Assembly: GCA_027577415.1 (NCBI GenBank)
Contig: JANBQS010000121.1
Location: 1 to 32,670, forward strand
Reading direction: 5' to 3'
DNA: 32,670 nucleotides
Source: Coemansia sp. RSA 922
Taxonomy: Eukaryota > Kickxellomycota > Kickxellomycetes > Kickxellales > Kickxellaceae
Positions 9,228 through 18,743 of the stretch are shown here, piece after piece. The translations under genes and the position numbers were made by a program. Numbering within the stretch: the stretch's first letter is position 1; every line of letters begins with the position of its first letter. Under the pieces are notes generated by a model. It saw nothing but the letters and a program-made list of their open reading frames with translations. It was not told where the DNA came from and searched no databases.

Positions 9228-12200
9228 ATGGACTTAGACAAGCTAGCCAGTGACCCGGTGCTCGAGGCCAATGTCGCCCGCATTCTACGTGCCGCACCAC
9301 CACCCACGGCGCAGTTGTCCTCAGAAGCCGTCTGCAAGCGCCTAGTACAGTTTGGTTCTTCTGCTACAACATTAGGTCAATTCGAGAGCGCTTGCAGAAT
9401 GTTTGGTCGTTTTGACCGTGACGCACTGGAATCAGTGTACTCGGCTATTCAAACTCACCGACGAGCTCCCGCCTCTGTATCGGCTAGCAGCGTATTCGGC
9501 TCTGCACACACGACCACTATTGGCAGTGCCTCGGTCGCTGATGAGCAGGCTGGGTCGTCAGGCGGAGGACTGATATACGTGCCAAAGTCTAAGCGCGCTA
9601 CCGCAGTCGATGCTGCTACTGAAAGTAAAGGAAAACAATCTGTGCTGGGTCTTGATGCGCGAGCGGCCAAGTTGCGTGCAGAGGCAGTTGCATCCATGAA
9701 CAAAAAGCGTGCTGTCATGTCCTTTGACTCTGACGAAAAGGAAGAAGACTCCAAAGAACCTGACTCTGTCAAATTTAAGCACGCCAACGTACCCGCCAAC
9801 TTGAGACACCGCCGAGCTGATACGCCCTCGGATCCCGGAGGTCTCTCGCTAACCGCTCAGCAACGTCTCGAGGACCATCGCCGCCGCCTACATGGTCTCG
9901 AGGGTCATCGTAAGGGTATTGCATATGAGACAACAAGGCACCAAAACTCTTCACATACGAATCACTCTGATAATGGTCGCTCTACTAGAGAATCGTCTGA
10001 TCGGCGCAGATCGCAACGCTCCAGATCCAGGTCACGATCAAAGTCCCCGTCACGTAGAAGCCGAGGTGCTACGGACGACAGAAAATATAATACATTACTA
10101 GCGCGCAGCAGCAATATTAGAGGTAGTAGCAGTCGTTCTGGCCAGAGCCGTTGGGACGCGACAACCCCTGCCCCACGCAGCGATGACCCGCATTATCGCT
10201 CTTCAGCCTCGTCGTCACGAGGATCCGCATGGGATGTTCCCACGCCGCGACGGCCAACTGAGCAGTCCTCGCACCGGCAGTCCACCGTCAGACACTCAAC
10301 AGACAGACACTCAACAGACAGACGCTCGCAGCACGATAATAAGGAAGAGCCTGAGAGTGCGGTTGATCGTACCGAATGGGACTCTGCTCAGCGTCAGTTG
10401 GATCGCGACTGGTACAGCATTGACGAGTCTGGTGGCAACGCTGTCGACGACGCTCACAACCCGTTTGCTGACTATGTTGAGCACGACAACAAGCTCGAAG
10501 CAAAGCTCATCGGCCAACAGCAGCAACAAGCAAAGAAGATGACAGCCCGCCAAATGCAGTACAGTCGAGACAACGAGCTCTGGGTCTCCAATCGCTTAAA
10601 GCAGTCGGGTATTGTACAGGCTGCTGGCGTGGAGGACGACGATGACGATATGGATAAGAATCGCGTGCACTTGCTGGTTCACGACTTGAAGCCTCCGTTC
10701 CTTGAGGGTACCGTGTTGACTCGCCAGCTGGATCCAGTCAAGACTGTAGTTGACCCTACCAGCGATTTGGCCGTGTTTGCGCGTAAGGGTAGTGCACTGG
10801 TACGCGATCTGCGCGAGAAGCGAGAGCGCGCGAAGGCTACTCGAGATGCTGTAAACATGGCTGGCACTACTCTGGGCAATGTCATGGGTGTCCGTGTTGA
10901 GGACGAAGAAGGAGAGGCACTCGCTGGCTCCGGCAACGATGCCAGCACCAACCCAAATGACTCGACGACTGCTGGATCTCTTGGTGGATCCGAGTTTGCA
11001 CGCACACGATCCATCCGCGAGCAGCGCGAGTACCTGCCAGCCTTTGTCTGTCGCGACGACCTTCTCCGAGTTATTGCTGAGAACCAAGTTACTATCGTAG
11101 TTGGCGAGACTGGGTCCGGCAAAACGACTCAACTTGCGCAGTATCTTGACGAGGCTGGCTACACGCGGTTTGGCATGATTGGATGCACACAGCCCCGCCG
11201 AGTTGCTGCCATGAGTGTCGCCAAGCGCGTATCAGAGGAGATGGGTGTCCAACTTGGCAAGGAAGTTGGCTATGCCATTCGATTCGAGGACTGCACGTCC
11301 AAGCTAACTCGCCTAAAGTACATGACTGATGGTGTGCTTTTGCGCGAGACTCTGACGCGTCGCGACTTGGCCCAGTATACGGCGATTATCATGGATGAGG
11401 CTCACGAGCGCACGCTAAACACCGACGTCCTGCTGGGGTTGCTGAAGCAAATCGTCGCTATTAGGCGTGACTTGAAGATCATTGTCACATCTGCTACTAT
11501 GAATGCCCAGCGCTTTGCCGATTTCTTTGGCAATGCCCCCGTGTTTACTATTCCTGGCCGCACCTTCCCCGTCGACATAATGTTCAGCAAATCGCCTTGC
11601 GAGGACTACGTCGATAGTGCTGTGCGCCAAGTCATGACTATACATCTTTCGCAGTCGGAGGGCGATATTTTGGTATTTATGACTGGCCAGGAAGATATCG
11701 AGGCATGTTGCGAGACTCTGCGTGAGCGGCTCGCTGCCATTGACGAGGCAAAGCCGCTCAGCGTGCTCCCCATCTACTCGCAACTGCCGGCTGACTTGCA
11801 AGCCAAGATCTTTGAGCCTGCGCCAACGCGCAAGGTAGTGGTCGCTACTAATATCGCCGAGACGTCGCTGACCGTCGATGGTGTCAAGTATGTGGTCGAC
11901 TGTGGCTACTACAAGCTCAAAGTGTATAACCCGCGTATTGGCATGGACTCGCTGCAAATCACGCCTATCTCGCAGGCCAACGCAAATCAGCGCTCGGGTC
12001 GCGCTGGCCGTACGGGTCCTGGTATTGCCTACAGGCTGTACACGGAGCGGGCCTATACGCACGAGATGTATCCGAGCCCGATACCCGAGATCCAGCGCAC
12101 CAACCTCTCGTACGTAGTAATGCTGCTAAAGTCTATTGGTGTGGATAACCTGCTCGACTTTGACTTTTTGGATCCGCCACCTCTGGACACCATCAAGACC

Positions 12201-13106
12201 TCAATGTACCAGCTGTGGACGCTGGGGTCTCTTGACAACACGGGTCAGATCACATCGCTTGGTCGCAAGATGGTCGAGTTGCCGTTGGACCCAGCTCCAG
12301 CCAAAATGCTGGTGGCCGCTCACCAGCTGGGCTGCACAGAAGAGGTCGTTACCATTGTGTCTATGCTGGCAGTGCCCTCGGTGTTTTATCGGCCCAAGGA
12401 GAGGCTGGAGGAGTCTGACGCTGCGCGCGAAAAGTTCTTTGTGCCGGAATCCGACCACCTCACGCTGCTGAACCTGTATCTCCAGTGGTGCTCGAATGGC
12501 TGTCGCGACTCGTGGTGTACTCGGCACTTTGTTCACTCCAAGTCGATGCGCAAGGCGCGCGAAGTACGCGACCAGCTAGTAGACATTTTGAAGGGATCGC
12601 TCAAACTCGAGCTGAAGAGCGCTGGCGCTAACTGGGACGCCATTCGTCAGTGTATTTGCTCTGCGTATTTCCACCAGGCCGCTCGGGTCAAAAGCCTGGG
12701 CGAGTACAACGACTTGCGCACAGGTATGCCTTGTCACTTGCATCCAACTAGCGCGCTCTATGGCATGGGATATACGCCGGACTATATCGTCTACCACGAG
12801 CTTGTGTTTACGTCAAAGGAGTATATGCAGTGCGTCACTGCCGTCGACCCCAAATGGCTGGCCGAGATGGGGCCCATGTTCTTTAGCTTGCGCGAGGCTG
12901 GTGCGAGTCGCAAGAAACACGCCGACTTGCACCAGGCTAAAATGGAATCAGAGTTCCAGCTGGCTCAGGAAGAAGAGGCTGCGAGGGCTGCTGCCGAGTG
13001 TCTGCGTGCTCAGAGCCGTAGTGCGTCTAGGTCGCAGATTGTCACGCCTGGCGGTGCCAACAGTATACCTCGATTCAAAACACCTCGTCGGCGCACCAAC
13101 TTGTAG
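9228..13106 (+). CDS. PRP16: Pre-mRNA-splicing DEAH-box ATPase PRP16 (DHX38)
   Basis: RNA-dependent ATPase that remodels the spliceosome after the first catalytic step. The 1292-residue intronless product compares with 1071 in yeast and 1227 in human. Seen: an N-terminal low-complexity half with an Arg/Ser tract near 259-281 ([17 protein letters not shown]); the PRP16-type linker [15 protein letters not shown]; Walker [11 protein letters not shown] at 626; DEAH at 723-726; SAT at 755-757; TNIAETSLT; motif [12 protein letters not shown] at 921-930. HA2 and OB-fold regions follow (for example [13 protein letters not shown] and [16 protein letters not shown]). The linker and the segment [22 protein letters not shown] separate it from Prp2, Prp22 and Prp43. 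The tail (1250-1292) is again basic and Ser-rich. It shares a divergent promoter with the phosphatase gene. Confidence 0.96.
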   Translation: MDLDKLASDPVLEANVARILRAAPPPTAQLSSEAVCKRLVQFGSSATTLGQFESACRMFGRFDRDALESVYSAIQTHRRAPASVSASSVFGSAHTTTIGSASVADEQAGSSGGGLIYVPKSKRATAVDAATESKGKQSVLGLDARAAKLRAEAVASMNKKRAVMSFDSDEKEEDSKEPDSVKFKHANVPANLRHRRADTPSDPGGLSLTAQQRLEDHRRRLHGLEGHRKGIAYETTRHQNSSHTNHSDNGRSTRESSDRRRSQRSRSRSRSKSPSRRSRGATDDRKYNTLLARSSNIRGSSSRSGQSRWDATTPAPRSDDPHYRSSASSSRGSAWDVPTPRRPTEQSSHRQSTVRHSTDRHSTDRRSQHDNKEEPESAVDRTEWDSAQRQLDRDWYSIDESGGNAVDDAHNPFADYVEHDNKLEAKLIGQQQQQAKKMTARQMQYSRDNELWVSNRLKQSGIVQAAGVEDDDDDMDKNRVHLLVHDLKPPFLEGTVLTRQLDPVKTVVDPTSDLAVFARKGSALVRDLREKRERAKATRDAVNMAGTTLGNVMGVRVEDEEGEALAGSGNDASTNPNDSTTAGSLGGSEFARTRSIREQREYLPAFVCRDDLLRVIAENQVTIVVGETGSGKTTQLAQYLDEAGYTRFGMIGCTQPRRVAAMSVAKRVSEEMGVQLGKEVGYAIRFEDCTSKLTRLKYMTDGVLLRETLTRRDLAQYTAIIMDEAHERTLNTDVLLGLLKQIVAIRRDLKIIVTSATMNAQRFADFFGNAPVFTIPGRTFPVDIMFSKSPCEDYVDSAVRQVMTIHLSQSEGDILVFMTGQEDIEACCETLRERLAAIDEAKPLSVLPIYSQLPADLQAKIFEPAPTRKVVVATNIAETSLTVDGVKYVVDCGYYKLKVYNPRIGMDSLQITPISQANANQRSGRAGRTGPGIAYRLYTERAYTHEMYPSPIPEIQRTNLSYVVMLLKSIGVDNLLDFDFLDPPPLDTIKTSMYQLWTLGSLDNTGQITSLGRKMVELPLDPAPAKMLVAAHQLGCTEEVVTIVSMLAVPSVFYRPKERLEESDAAREKFFVPESDHLTLLNLYLQWCSNGCRDSWCTRHFVHSKSMRKAREVRDQLVDILKGSLKLELKSAGANWDAIRQCICSAYFHQAARVKSLGEYNDLRTGMPCHLHPTSALYGMGYTPDYIVYHELVFTSKEYMQCVTAVDPKWLAEMGPMFFSLREAGASRKKHADLHQAKMESEFQLAQEEEAARAAAECLRAQSRSASRSQIVTPGGANSIPRFKTPRRRTNL
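10291..10320 (+). repeat. 15-bp in-frame tandem repeat in the PRP16 N-terminus
   Basis: GACACTCAACAGACA occurs twice in perfect tandem, producing two RHSTD units in the Arg/Ser-rich disordered region. It is a likely site of length variation between strains. Confidence 0.8.
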
Positions 13107-14020
13107 TACATTCAACACTTTAGAACACATGTGTAAGTGCAAATAAAAAATATCATGTTTATCTTGTCTAATTGTCTTTTATACAGAGCTATTTTGTCAA
13201 GGGCCCATCAAAAGTCTATCTTTTCTCGTGCGGAAACATTACCTACTAATTTTAAAGATATCAAAAGAAAGGGAATCAACTAGCGACACCCTGCCTATCC
13301 AATTCTATATTGATATATAAATAATTGACAATTACACGTAACATGTACAGCTACACGCTTACGATTACTTATGTAAAAGGTACACATAATTCTAACCCAC
13401 GTAGAGCGAGGAATCGGTGGATAGCCGGCCTTGTTTGCCTTATTCGCTATTATTGGCAGACAGCTGTGGACGATGGCAATGATGTTGCTAATGTATCCAG
13501 AACTATGCCTATCAGGGCGTAAATGTGTGTTGCGGCTTTATAGAATATTTTACTACTGAGCTTAAAAGGCATGCGTTTGACGTACACAAATATCCCCAGC
13601 ATCTATCATAAATAATTAAATCAAAAGACGCCACCGTCGCTTACCTTGGCTGCACGCCTCTTTCTTGCTAGCCTAATTTGGCGGTCGCGGTGGGCTTGGC
13701 AAGAGATGCCATCGTTTTGCACCCCAACATCCTGGCCAATTTTTTGTTGTCCATGTGGACTTTGCTAACAAAGGTTGTCACCACAGCATACTCCTTGGCT
13801 GACGAGTACATGCAGCGCCTACCTTCCTCTCTTTCTTCTCTCCTCTCCCTTTTTAACAACTGTATCCTTCTTTTTTATACCTTCAAATATTCCCCCCTTT
13901 GCCATTAGCATATCCAAACGCTTTATAGTATTTATTCCTTTTATTCCATCATTGTATCCCTTTTTGCCCTCTTTTCATTTCTCCGCCATCGGTGCTTTTT
14001 TCAAAGGCATTTTTTATAAC
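13107..14020. other. Intergenic region downstream of PRP16
   Basis: No gene can be supported in these 914 bp. An AATAAA-type site follows the PRP16 stop (13142-13147). Both strands carry splice-like signals near 13645-13672, including a minus-strand GTAAGC donor, and short open frames, but none gives a recognisable protein. A 33-nt pyrimidine tract (13822-13854) and T-rich leader DNA precede the ATG at 14021, with TTTTTATA-type elements nearby. Confidence 0.4.
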
Positions 14021-14680
14021 ATGGACAATACTTCACTTATTACCTTTGTGGAGCATGCTTACTGGCTTGTTGACCAAGGTCCCGAGTCTAGTGGAATTAC
14101 ATTTGAGGAGGCGCAGCACGTCCTGTTGAAGCTCGACAGAATAGCCCACGACCTGTACGGCATGACTAAAATGGTTACAGATTTGCGCCCATGCTTGACA
14201 GACCTGGTGGCGCTAATGGCAAATATACCCACCTTCCGCACGGCTGCCAACGCCCCTGCCCCTCCACCTGCAGTTGCCTCAGCTCTTATCGCAGCTCCTG
14301 TCACAACTAGTCCGACGATCGCTCATGACCCGGAGACTCCCATAAAATCCCTAGTCGCATCATGCCCCGTTGCATCCCAAGTTGCAGCCACCACCTTAGA
14401 TCCTACCAAGGCTTCCGTCATTCCGCTTCTTACTCGTGCCAGGGAATCAAGGGAAACAAATATGGATACTCTGACTATCCTACCTTTTGCACTAGCTCCA
14501 GCAGCTGACTATAGAATACAGTCATCAAGCGGCAATAAGAATGAGACTAGCCCCCAAGTCATATGTGGCAGATATGATCCAAATACACTCACCTGTTTGC
14601 ACATTGTCCAATGCAATGACCTGACACATAAAACTCACCCAACGACTAGCACTTACCAAAGGAATATTGAAAAGTGTTAA
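14021..14680 (+). CDS. Hypothetical protein, helical N-terminus and Pro/Ala-rich middle (219 aa)
   Basis: ATG-to-TAA frame of 219 residues; family not recognised. Residues 1-75 look like packed amphipathic helices (ITFEEAQHVLLKLDRIAH, MTKMVTDLRPCLTDLVALMA). Residues 76-120 are Ala/Pro/Thr-rich. The C-terminal third is polar, with four Cys. Codon choice over the first 75 residues resembles the confirmed genes, which supports coding; the last 40 residues are less convincing and might be replaced by another exon if the gene is spliced. The frame remains open upstream to 13775 but only from a TTG. A T-rich leader precedes the ATG. There is no signal peptide. Confidence 0.45.
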   Translation: MDNTSLITFVEHAYWLVDQGPESSGITFEEAQHVLLKLDRIAHDLYGMTKMVTDLRPCLTDLVALMANIPTFRTAANAPAPPPAVASALIAAPVTTSPTIAHDPETPIKSLVASCPVASQVAATTLDPTKASVIPLLTRARESRETNMDTLTILPFALAPAADYRIQSSSGNKNETSPQVICGRYDPNTLTCLHIVQCNDLTHKTHPTTSTYQRNIEKC

Positions 14681-15117
14681 TAAAGAATTTAAGAAACAAA
14701 AGGAAAAGGACTTTAGTAATTTCCTTCTTAGTTCTAGGCCAGGCAAGGATATAAATACTAGAATATATGCTGTGATCATCACATTATACTTTAAACGCTG
14801 ATATCAACATATGACATCAGAGACAGACAAGCATTAATTTGATCACCGCAACAACCTACTTTGACGTCTTGCCATTGATCTGTTGACAAGAAATACCATG
14901 GATAGTCCAAGAATAGGAGTGACGGCGATAGTATTAGTAAGGATGGCTGGCCAAGATCATTGAATCCGTTTGCCAGTTGCACCAAGAGCTTGGACAAGAC
15001 GACAATCGGTGACAGGCTCAAAGTATGTGCTTGAGCACCACAATGGCAAAGGTGGTGTTTGCACAGCGCTTTTCTTGTCTTTCTTTCGATTTTCTATATT
15101 TTTCTTCCTAATTTGCA
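14681..15117 (+). promoter_or_regulatory. Intergenic region with TATA box, upstream of TRAPPC2
   Basis: No gene is supported in these 437 bp. TATAAATA at 14750-14757 could start a transcript reading toward TRAPPC2, but it lies about 360 bp from that ATG. It might instead serve an unrecognised short transcript: an ATG at 14898 opens a 21-codon frame. A T/C-rich leader (15070-15115) directly precedes the TRAPPC2 start. Confidence 0.35.
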
Positions 15118-15522
15118 ATGTCTTCCACCTACTATTTTGCTATTGTCGGTACTAACGATTCACCGCTATATGAGACTGAATTAGGTGTGCAACGCGACGA
15201 GAGCAAGTATTTGAACCAATTTATCGTACATGCCGCACTGGACCTCGTCGACGACGCTCAATTTATGAGTACTGCGTGTTACCTCAAAACAATAGACCGG
15301 TACAATGACTGGAATGTCTCTGCATACGTAACACCCAGCAACACTCGACTAATGCTCTTACATGAGGCAAAAGCAGACGATGCCATTAGGCTGTTCTTTA
15401 CAGACTGCCATGAGCTATACCTAAAGACACTGCTCAACCCGTTCTATGAGCCCAATACTCCTATTCAGTCTCAGGCCTTTGATGTCAAGGTCAATACGTT
15501 GGCTAAAAAGTACTTGTTTTAA
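15118..15522 (+). CDS. TRS20: TRAPP complex subunit TRAPPC2/sedlin (Trs20)
   Basis: Core longin-fold subunit of the TRAPP tethering complexes that activate Rab1/Ypt1 in ER-to-Golgi and Golgi traffic. The 134-residue intronless frame is full length (human 140). Seen: N-terminal strand YYFAIVGTNDSPLYE, then LNQFIVHAALDLVDD, and the sedlin marks YLKTIDRYNDWNVSAYVTP, TRLMLLHE, IRLFFTDCHELYLKTLLNPFY and FDVKVNTLAKKYL. The ATG is preceded by a T/C-rich leader. Its stop is only 14 bp from the stop of the convergent derlin gene, so the 3' ends of the two mRNAs must overlap. Neighbouring derlin acts on the same ER membrane system, but the arrangement looks like simple crowding. Confidence 0.94.
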   Translation: MSSTYYFAIVGTNDSPLYETELGVQRDESKYLNQFIVHAALDLVDDAQFMSTACYLKTIDRYNDWNVSAYVTPSNTRLMLLHEAKADDAIRLFFTDCHELYLKTLLNPFYEPNTPIQSQAFDVKVNTLAKKYLF

Positions 15523-15536
15523 TAGTAATATATCTC

Positions 15537-16325
15537 TTAGCCCATGGTTCTTCCAGTACCCCAGAAGTGTCCGCCTCCTGGGCGCTGGTGGTAGAGGTTA
15601 CTCGTAGTTGCCGAGCCCGAAGACGTGGTTTGGGCATTAGCCCTACGCACTTGACCAATGTACCGGTAGAAAAGCTGCGGCGTAGGGATATAGTTCAGAC
15701 CGCCCTGTGACGGCAAGTCAACCGACAGATAATAGTACAGGTGAGCTGCCATCCAGCCATACACCATGCCATAGGGAATGATGCCGTGGTCCAGCACACA
15801 CTCAAGGGCAATAGTCACGTAGGGGAGGTACCTAGCAGGGAACTTGAATCCAAAGTAAAAGCTGACGATCTGCTCCTGTCTATGCAACGACCAAAGCGTG
15901 ATAACAGCCATCAATACGCCCTCAGCCAAACACATAGTTTGGGTAAGCCAAGTAACTGCCGACATAGCGCCCATGCAAAACACAATAAACCAGGCAAAGT
16001 CTGCAGTTCGCCCGGCAAACTCCCCTCGTTCCAAGTCCACCGTGTACTGGAAGAGCATGATGAACATCACAATGGTGTTGAAAAGGTTTACGTTGAATTT
16101 GTGAATGAGGAACCCGGTGAGTAGACGCCAGATATGGAACTTGTTCCAAACTAGTGGCCAGTACAGTCCGAGCATAAACGGACTGATGACACGCAGTCGC
16201 GCTGCGATGGTAGTCGTTACTGTCGCTGTGACTATGGCCCGAGTAACAACAGGTACTGAGGCATACCAGGACGCTAGTTGCGACGCATCGGAGCTGACAC
16301 CACGGGCCTGAGTAGGGCGAGGCAT
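15537..16325 (-). CDS. Derlin, ER-associated degradation rhomboid pseudoprotease
   Basis: Multi-pass ER membrane protein that helps move misfolded proteins to the cytosol for degradation. The 262 residues show the derlin layout: polar N-terminus, the WR motif at 66-67 (HIWRLLTGF), six or so hydrophobic spans, and the GxxxG of the rhomboid fold at 186-190 (GMVYG) in the last helices. No Ser/His protease dyad is present, as expected. The very C-terminus HFWGTGRTMG resembles the SHP box that recruits the Cdc48/p97 ATPase. That makes it closer to Dfm1 and animal derlin-1/2 than to yeast Der1, which lacks this box. It is intronless and divergent from prefoldin 4. Confidence 0.93.
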   Translation of the reverse strand: MPRPTQARGVSSDASQLASWYASVPVVTRAIVTATVTTTIAARLRVISPFMLGLYWPLVWNKFHIWRLLTGFLIHKFNVNLFNTIVMFIMLFQYTVDLERGEFAGRTADFAWFIVFCMGAMSAVTWLTQTMCLAEGVLMAVITLWSLHRQEQIVSFYFGFKFPARYLPYVTIALECVLDHGIIPYGMVYGWMAAHLYYYLSVDLPSQGGLNYIPTPQLFYRYIGQVRRANAQTTSSGSATTSNLYHQRPGGGHFWGTGRTMG

Positions 16326-16598
16326 GAGTCAAGGGGTTTTTTTGTTTAGTGAAAAATTGAGAAATTGAAAAAAAGGTACAGGAAAAGAAGGGAGAAAAGA
16401 AAATTTTGCGCAGTTTCCCACCTCCCTTTTTATGCGTGTAAATCGGGCTTTTTTTTTTAGTGGATTTGGGTCCATAACATAGAGGATGCACGAACTGTAC
16501 GTGGCAATCACCTAGTAGCCGAGCGGGCAGACGGGATTTTATATATCGGTTTTTTATATTACACTTGATTTTTTTTATTTTGTTAGCAAACTATCCAC
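16326..16598. promoter_or_regulatory. Divergent promoter between derlin and prefoldin 4
   Basis: A 273-bp spacer. TTTTATATAT at 16537-16546 lies about 55 bp before the prefoldin ATG, and its reverse could serve derlin about 215 bp away. T-runs at 16449-16459 and 16571-16580 and A/G-rich DNA next to the derlin start are typical leader sequence here. No gene is seen. Confidence 0.45.
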
Positions 16599-17084
16599 AT
16601 GTCGTCGGGAAAGTTTCCACTAGTACGTACCAATGGGGTTATCGCCACTCTGCACACTTTATGGCGCTGTAGACTAAACTCTTCCAACCCGATAATGTAG
16701 CTTCAGCGCGAGGAAGAGCGCGATGCCGAGGTGACCTGGGAGGATCAGCAGCGTATTAACCAGTTCAGCAGACTCAATATCCGTCTAGAAAACTTGGAAG
16801 ACGAATACAAGGGCCAAAAGACAGAAAAGGAATATCTCGATGACCTGGCCACAGAAATCGAGCTAATCGATGAGGAGGAACTAGTTCCTTATAAGATCGG
16901 CGACGCATTCATTATGTTGTCCTTGGAGCAGGCTCAGGCTCGTGTGGAGAGGGATAAGGCGGCGATTGACATGCGTGTAGATGAGTTGGACTCCCAGATC
17001 TCGGCTATTACCACTGAGATGGATGAGCTGAAGCGGGCTCTGTACGCAAAGTTCGGCCAAGCTATCAACCTTGAAAAGAGCTAA
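16599..17084 (+). CDS. GIM3: Prefoldin subunit 4 (two exons)
   Basis: Beta-type subunit of the hexameric prefoldin chaperone, which passes nascent actin and tubulin to the CCT chaperonin. The second exon alone has no ATG at the right place. I therefore place exon 1 at 16599-16622 (MSSGKFPL) and a phase-0 intron at 16623-16700 (78 nt, GTACGT donor, ACTAAAC branch-like site, TGTAG acceptor). Exon 2 starts LQREEERDAEVTWEDQQRIN. This gives 135 residues, close to yeast (129) and human (134). Family marks: VTWEDQQRINQFSRL, KEYLDDLATEIELIDEE, VPYKIGDAFI and LYAKFGQAINLE at the end; the two helices around a short hairpin form the coiled-coil tentacle. A second AG six bases on (CTTCAG) could remove two residues. 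Confidence 0.9.
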
Positions 17085-17262
17085 TACATTTGCGTAGGTT
17101 GTAGAAATTCTAGTAAACATTAGTCCTCCAACGTCAGTGACCTGTGCCCATACAGGGTGCTCCAGAGCAAGTCAATTAGTGATCAAAAAGAGATAATTTT
17201 CCATGTTATCAGGTAGCTACCACCTATCTCTTTATTATTTTTAGGCACCTGTTCTACTAATC

Positions 17263-17670
17263 ATGGGTAAAGATAACAAAAAGGCAAAGCCAGCAGCGGC
17301 CAAGGGCAAGGACAAAGAAAAGGCAACGCCTCCAGTCAAGGGCAAGGAGAAAGAAAAGGTAGATTTGAAAAAGCAAGTGAACGCGATACAGGTGCGACAC
17401 ATACTCTGCGTAAAGCAGTCCCGCGCTTTAGAAGCCCTAGAAAAGCTCAAAGCCGGCACAGCATTCAACGTAGTCGCCACCGAATACTCCGAAGATAAGG
17501 CGCGCAATGGTGGGAGTCTCGGCTGGATGATCCGCGGCTCAATGGATGGAGTATTCCAAGACGCCGCATTCAAACTACCAATCAGCACTTGCGCCAACCC
17601 CCTCTACAGCGACCCACCGGTAAAGAGCAAACACGGGTATCATATCATCATGGTAGAGGCCCGCAAATAG
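17263..17670 (+). CDS. PIN4: Parvulin-type peptidyl-prolyl isomerase PIN4 (Par14)
   Basis: Small cis-trans prolyl isomerase; the family works in pre-ribosome processing and chromatin, and in fungi has been linked to ribosome biogenesis. The 135 residues match the human 131-residue form. The N-terminal 40 residues are Lys/Ala-rich and basic ([19 protein letters not shown]), a nucleic-acid-binding tail. The parvulin domain follows: [77 protein letters not shown]. There is no WW domain, so it is not Pin1/Ess1. It is intronless. Its last 31 bases overlap, on the other strand, the end of the GILT gene. Confidence 0.95.
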   Translation: MGKDNKKAKPAAAKGKDKEKATPPVKGKEKEKVDLKKQVNAIQVRHILCVKQSRALEALEKLKAGTAFNVVATEYSEDKARNGGSLGWMIRGSMDGVFQDAAFKLPISTCANPLYSDPPVKSKHGYHIIMVEARK

Positions 17671-18606
17671 AGCTCCTTTATAGTATGCGTAAAATCAGTT
17701 ACTGTGTTACCGCCAGGACATCCATCTTCTGGTTTAACCCAGTGGCCTGAATCAAATACACAGCGTTTTTGTCCATTGAGTGCAAACGTCAATGAGACTT
17801 GCATGTTGTTGTGTCGGCTCTCCGCCACACTGTGCTGCAATAGTTGCTTGCCTTCATCACCTAGTGCACAGCGCATTACTGAGAGCCATTTGGGAGACGT
17901 AGCTTGCAGACATTCGGCAAACAGTGTGTATGAGCCAATGCGTCGAATGTCGCGTTGCTGGCAAAGTATAAACTGGAGCGTCGATTCGGGATCGGTCTTT
18001 TCTTGTACGCAGAGTTGCTGGACATTGCCAGCGCACTACAATAACATATTTAAAAGTGATATTAGTACATGTCGAATTGAGAATCCACGCAGTTTGTGTT
18101 GCCTACACTTGCCTCTACATAAAACAATATAATAGCAGACAGTTTTAGATATTAGCAGACGTTATCCTTGTGTGTACGAAGCATACGTCATTGGCAGTAT
18201 ACTTACCTGAATCGTTGTGCATGCACTCCACTCCATAGGAGCTTGTGGCGTTTGTATCTCCAATGTAACTGAATCGTAGGTCGAGGTTCTTGTTAGTGTC
18301 ATAAACTACCAAAAAATGGAATAGTTAGTCAATGTAATTTTTTTTTTTGACAATAGTAAAGTACGTGCATTCTATACTTACAAACAGCGGCCAAGTCTTT
18401 CATTGCATGAACGGCATCTACATTATAAAAAAATGATATCGTTTTTAGTTGGCCATGATTCAGATAATAGGATAACACTGACATATCCTGGTTCAAAACT
18501 TGCCTGGACATTTGGACATTAGATATACGTCCATTTTGACTTTGGCGGATACTGTGGATGCCAAGCAGGCACAAAGCATTCCAGCGAGTAAGTTTAGTGA
18601 TTTCAT
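17640..18606 (-). CDS. GILT-family thiol reductase, secreted or vacuolar (five-exon model)
   Basis: Gamma-interferon-inducible lysosomal thiol reductase family; members reduce disulfides in lysosomes or outside the cell. Rebuilt on the minus strand: exon 1 18606-18504, exon 2 18417-18382, exon 3 18305-18207, a 2-nt exon 18114-18113, last exon 18035-17640; 211 residues. Signal peptide at 1-21 ([16 protein letters not shown]), then [14 protein letters not shown], the fungal GILT start, with a single active-site Cys (C33; the second CxxC Cys is Ala). The GILT signature C-x-H...E-C-x-G-N is met by C74, H76, E80, C81, G83 and N84 only if the 2-nt exon is used. Introns are 86, 76, 92 and 77 nt; the first and last use GC donors (AG|GCAAGT). 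Cys-rich later segments and [14 protein letters not shown] text fit the family end. The CDS tail overlaps PIN4 antisense. Confidence 0.8.
18113..18114 (-). other. Candidate 2-nt microexon (AG) of the GILT gene
   Basis: Between exon 3 (ending 18207) and the last exon (from 18035) lie 171 bases with two branch-like sites (GCTAAT near 18150, TACTAAT near 18063) and two acceptors (TTTTATGTAG ending 18115, TTATTGTAG ending 18036). Skipping straight to 18035 breaks the frame. Stopping at 18114 reads into a stop codon. A 2-base exon AG followed by the donor GCAAGT restores the frame and codes the family-conserved Glu before Cys81. Alternative micro-exons of 8 nt (donor GTAGGC) or 26 nt (donor GTGGAT) also keep the frame but spoil the spacing. 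Confidence 0.5.
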
Positions 18607-18743
18607 GACAGTTTTATAGAAATTTAAAATAAAAAATGATATGTCGATAAATAAAAAAGTAAAAGAAAAAAAGCAGAGAAAGGGCCCTGAAGGGATAACA
18701 AAAAAAATATGAGATGTTACTGCACTTACAATAAGTGTTATTT

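Noticed and set aside
11415..12062. Long open frame antisense to PRP16 (215 codons)
   Set aside because: It lies wholly within the conserved helicase core and reflects its codon bias.
14791..15021. Minus-strand 76-codon frame upstream of TRAPPC2
   Set aside because: No promoter, family or codon support; splice-like donors on the minus strand nearby give introns under 40 nt, too short to trust.
17704..18132. Plus-strand 142-codon frame over the GILT locus
   Set aside because: The minus strand carries a spliced gene with signal peptide and family motifs; the plus frame is its shadow.
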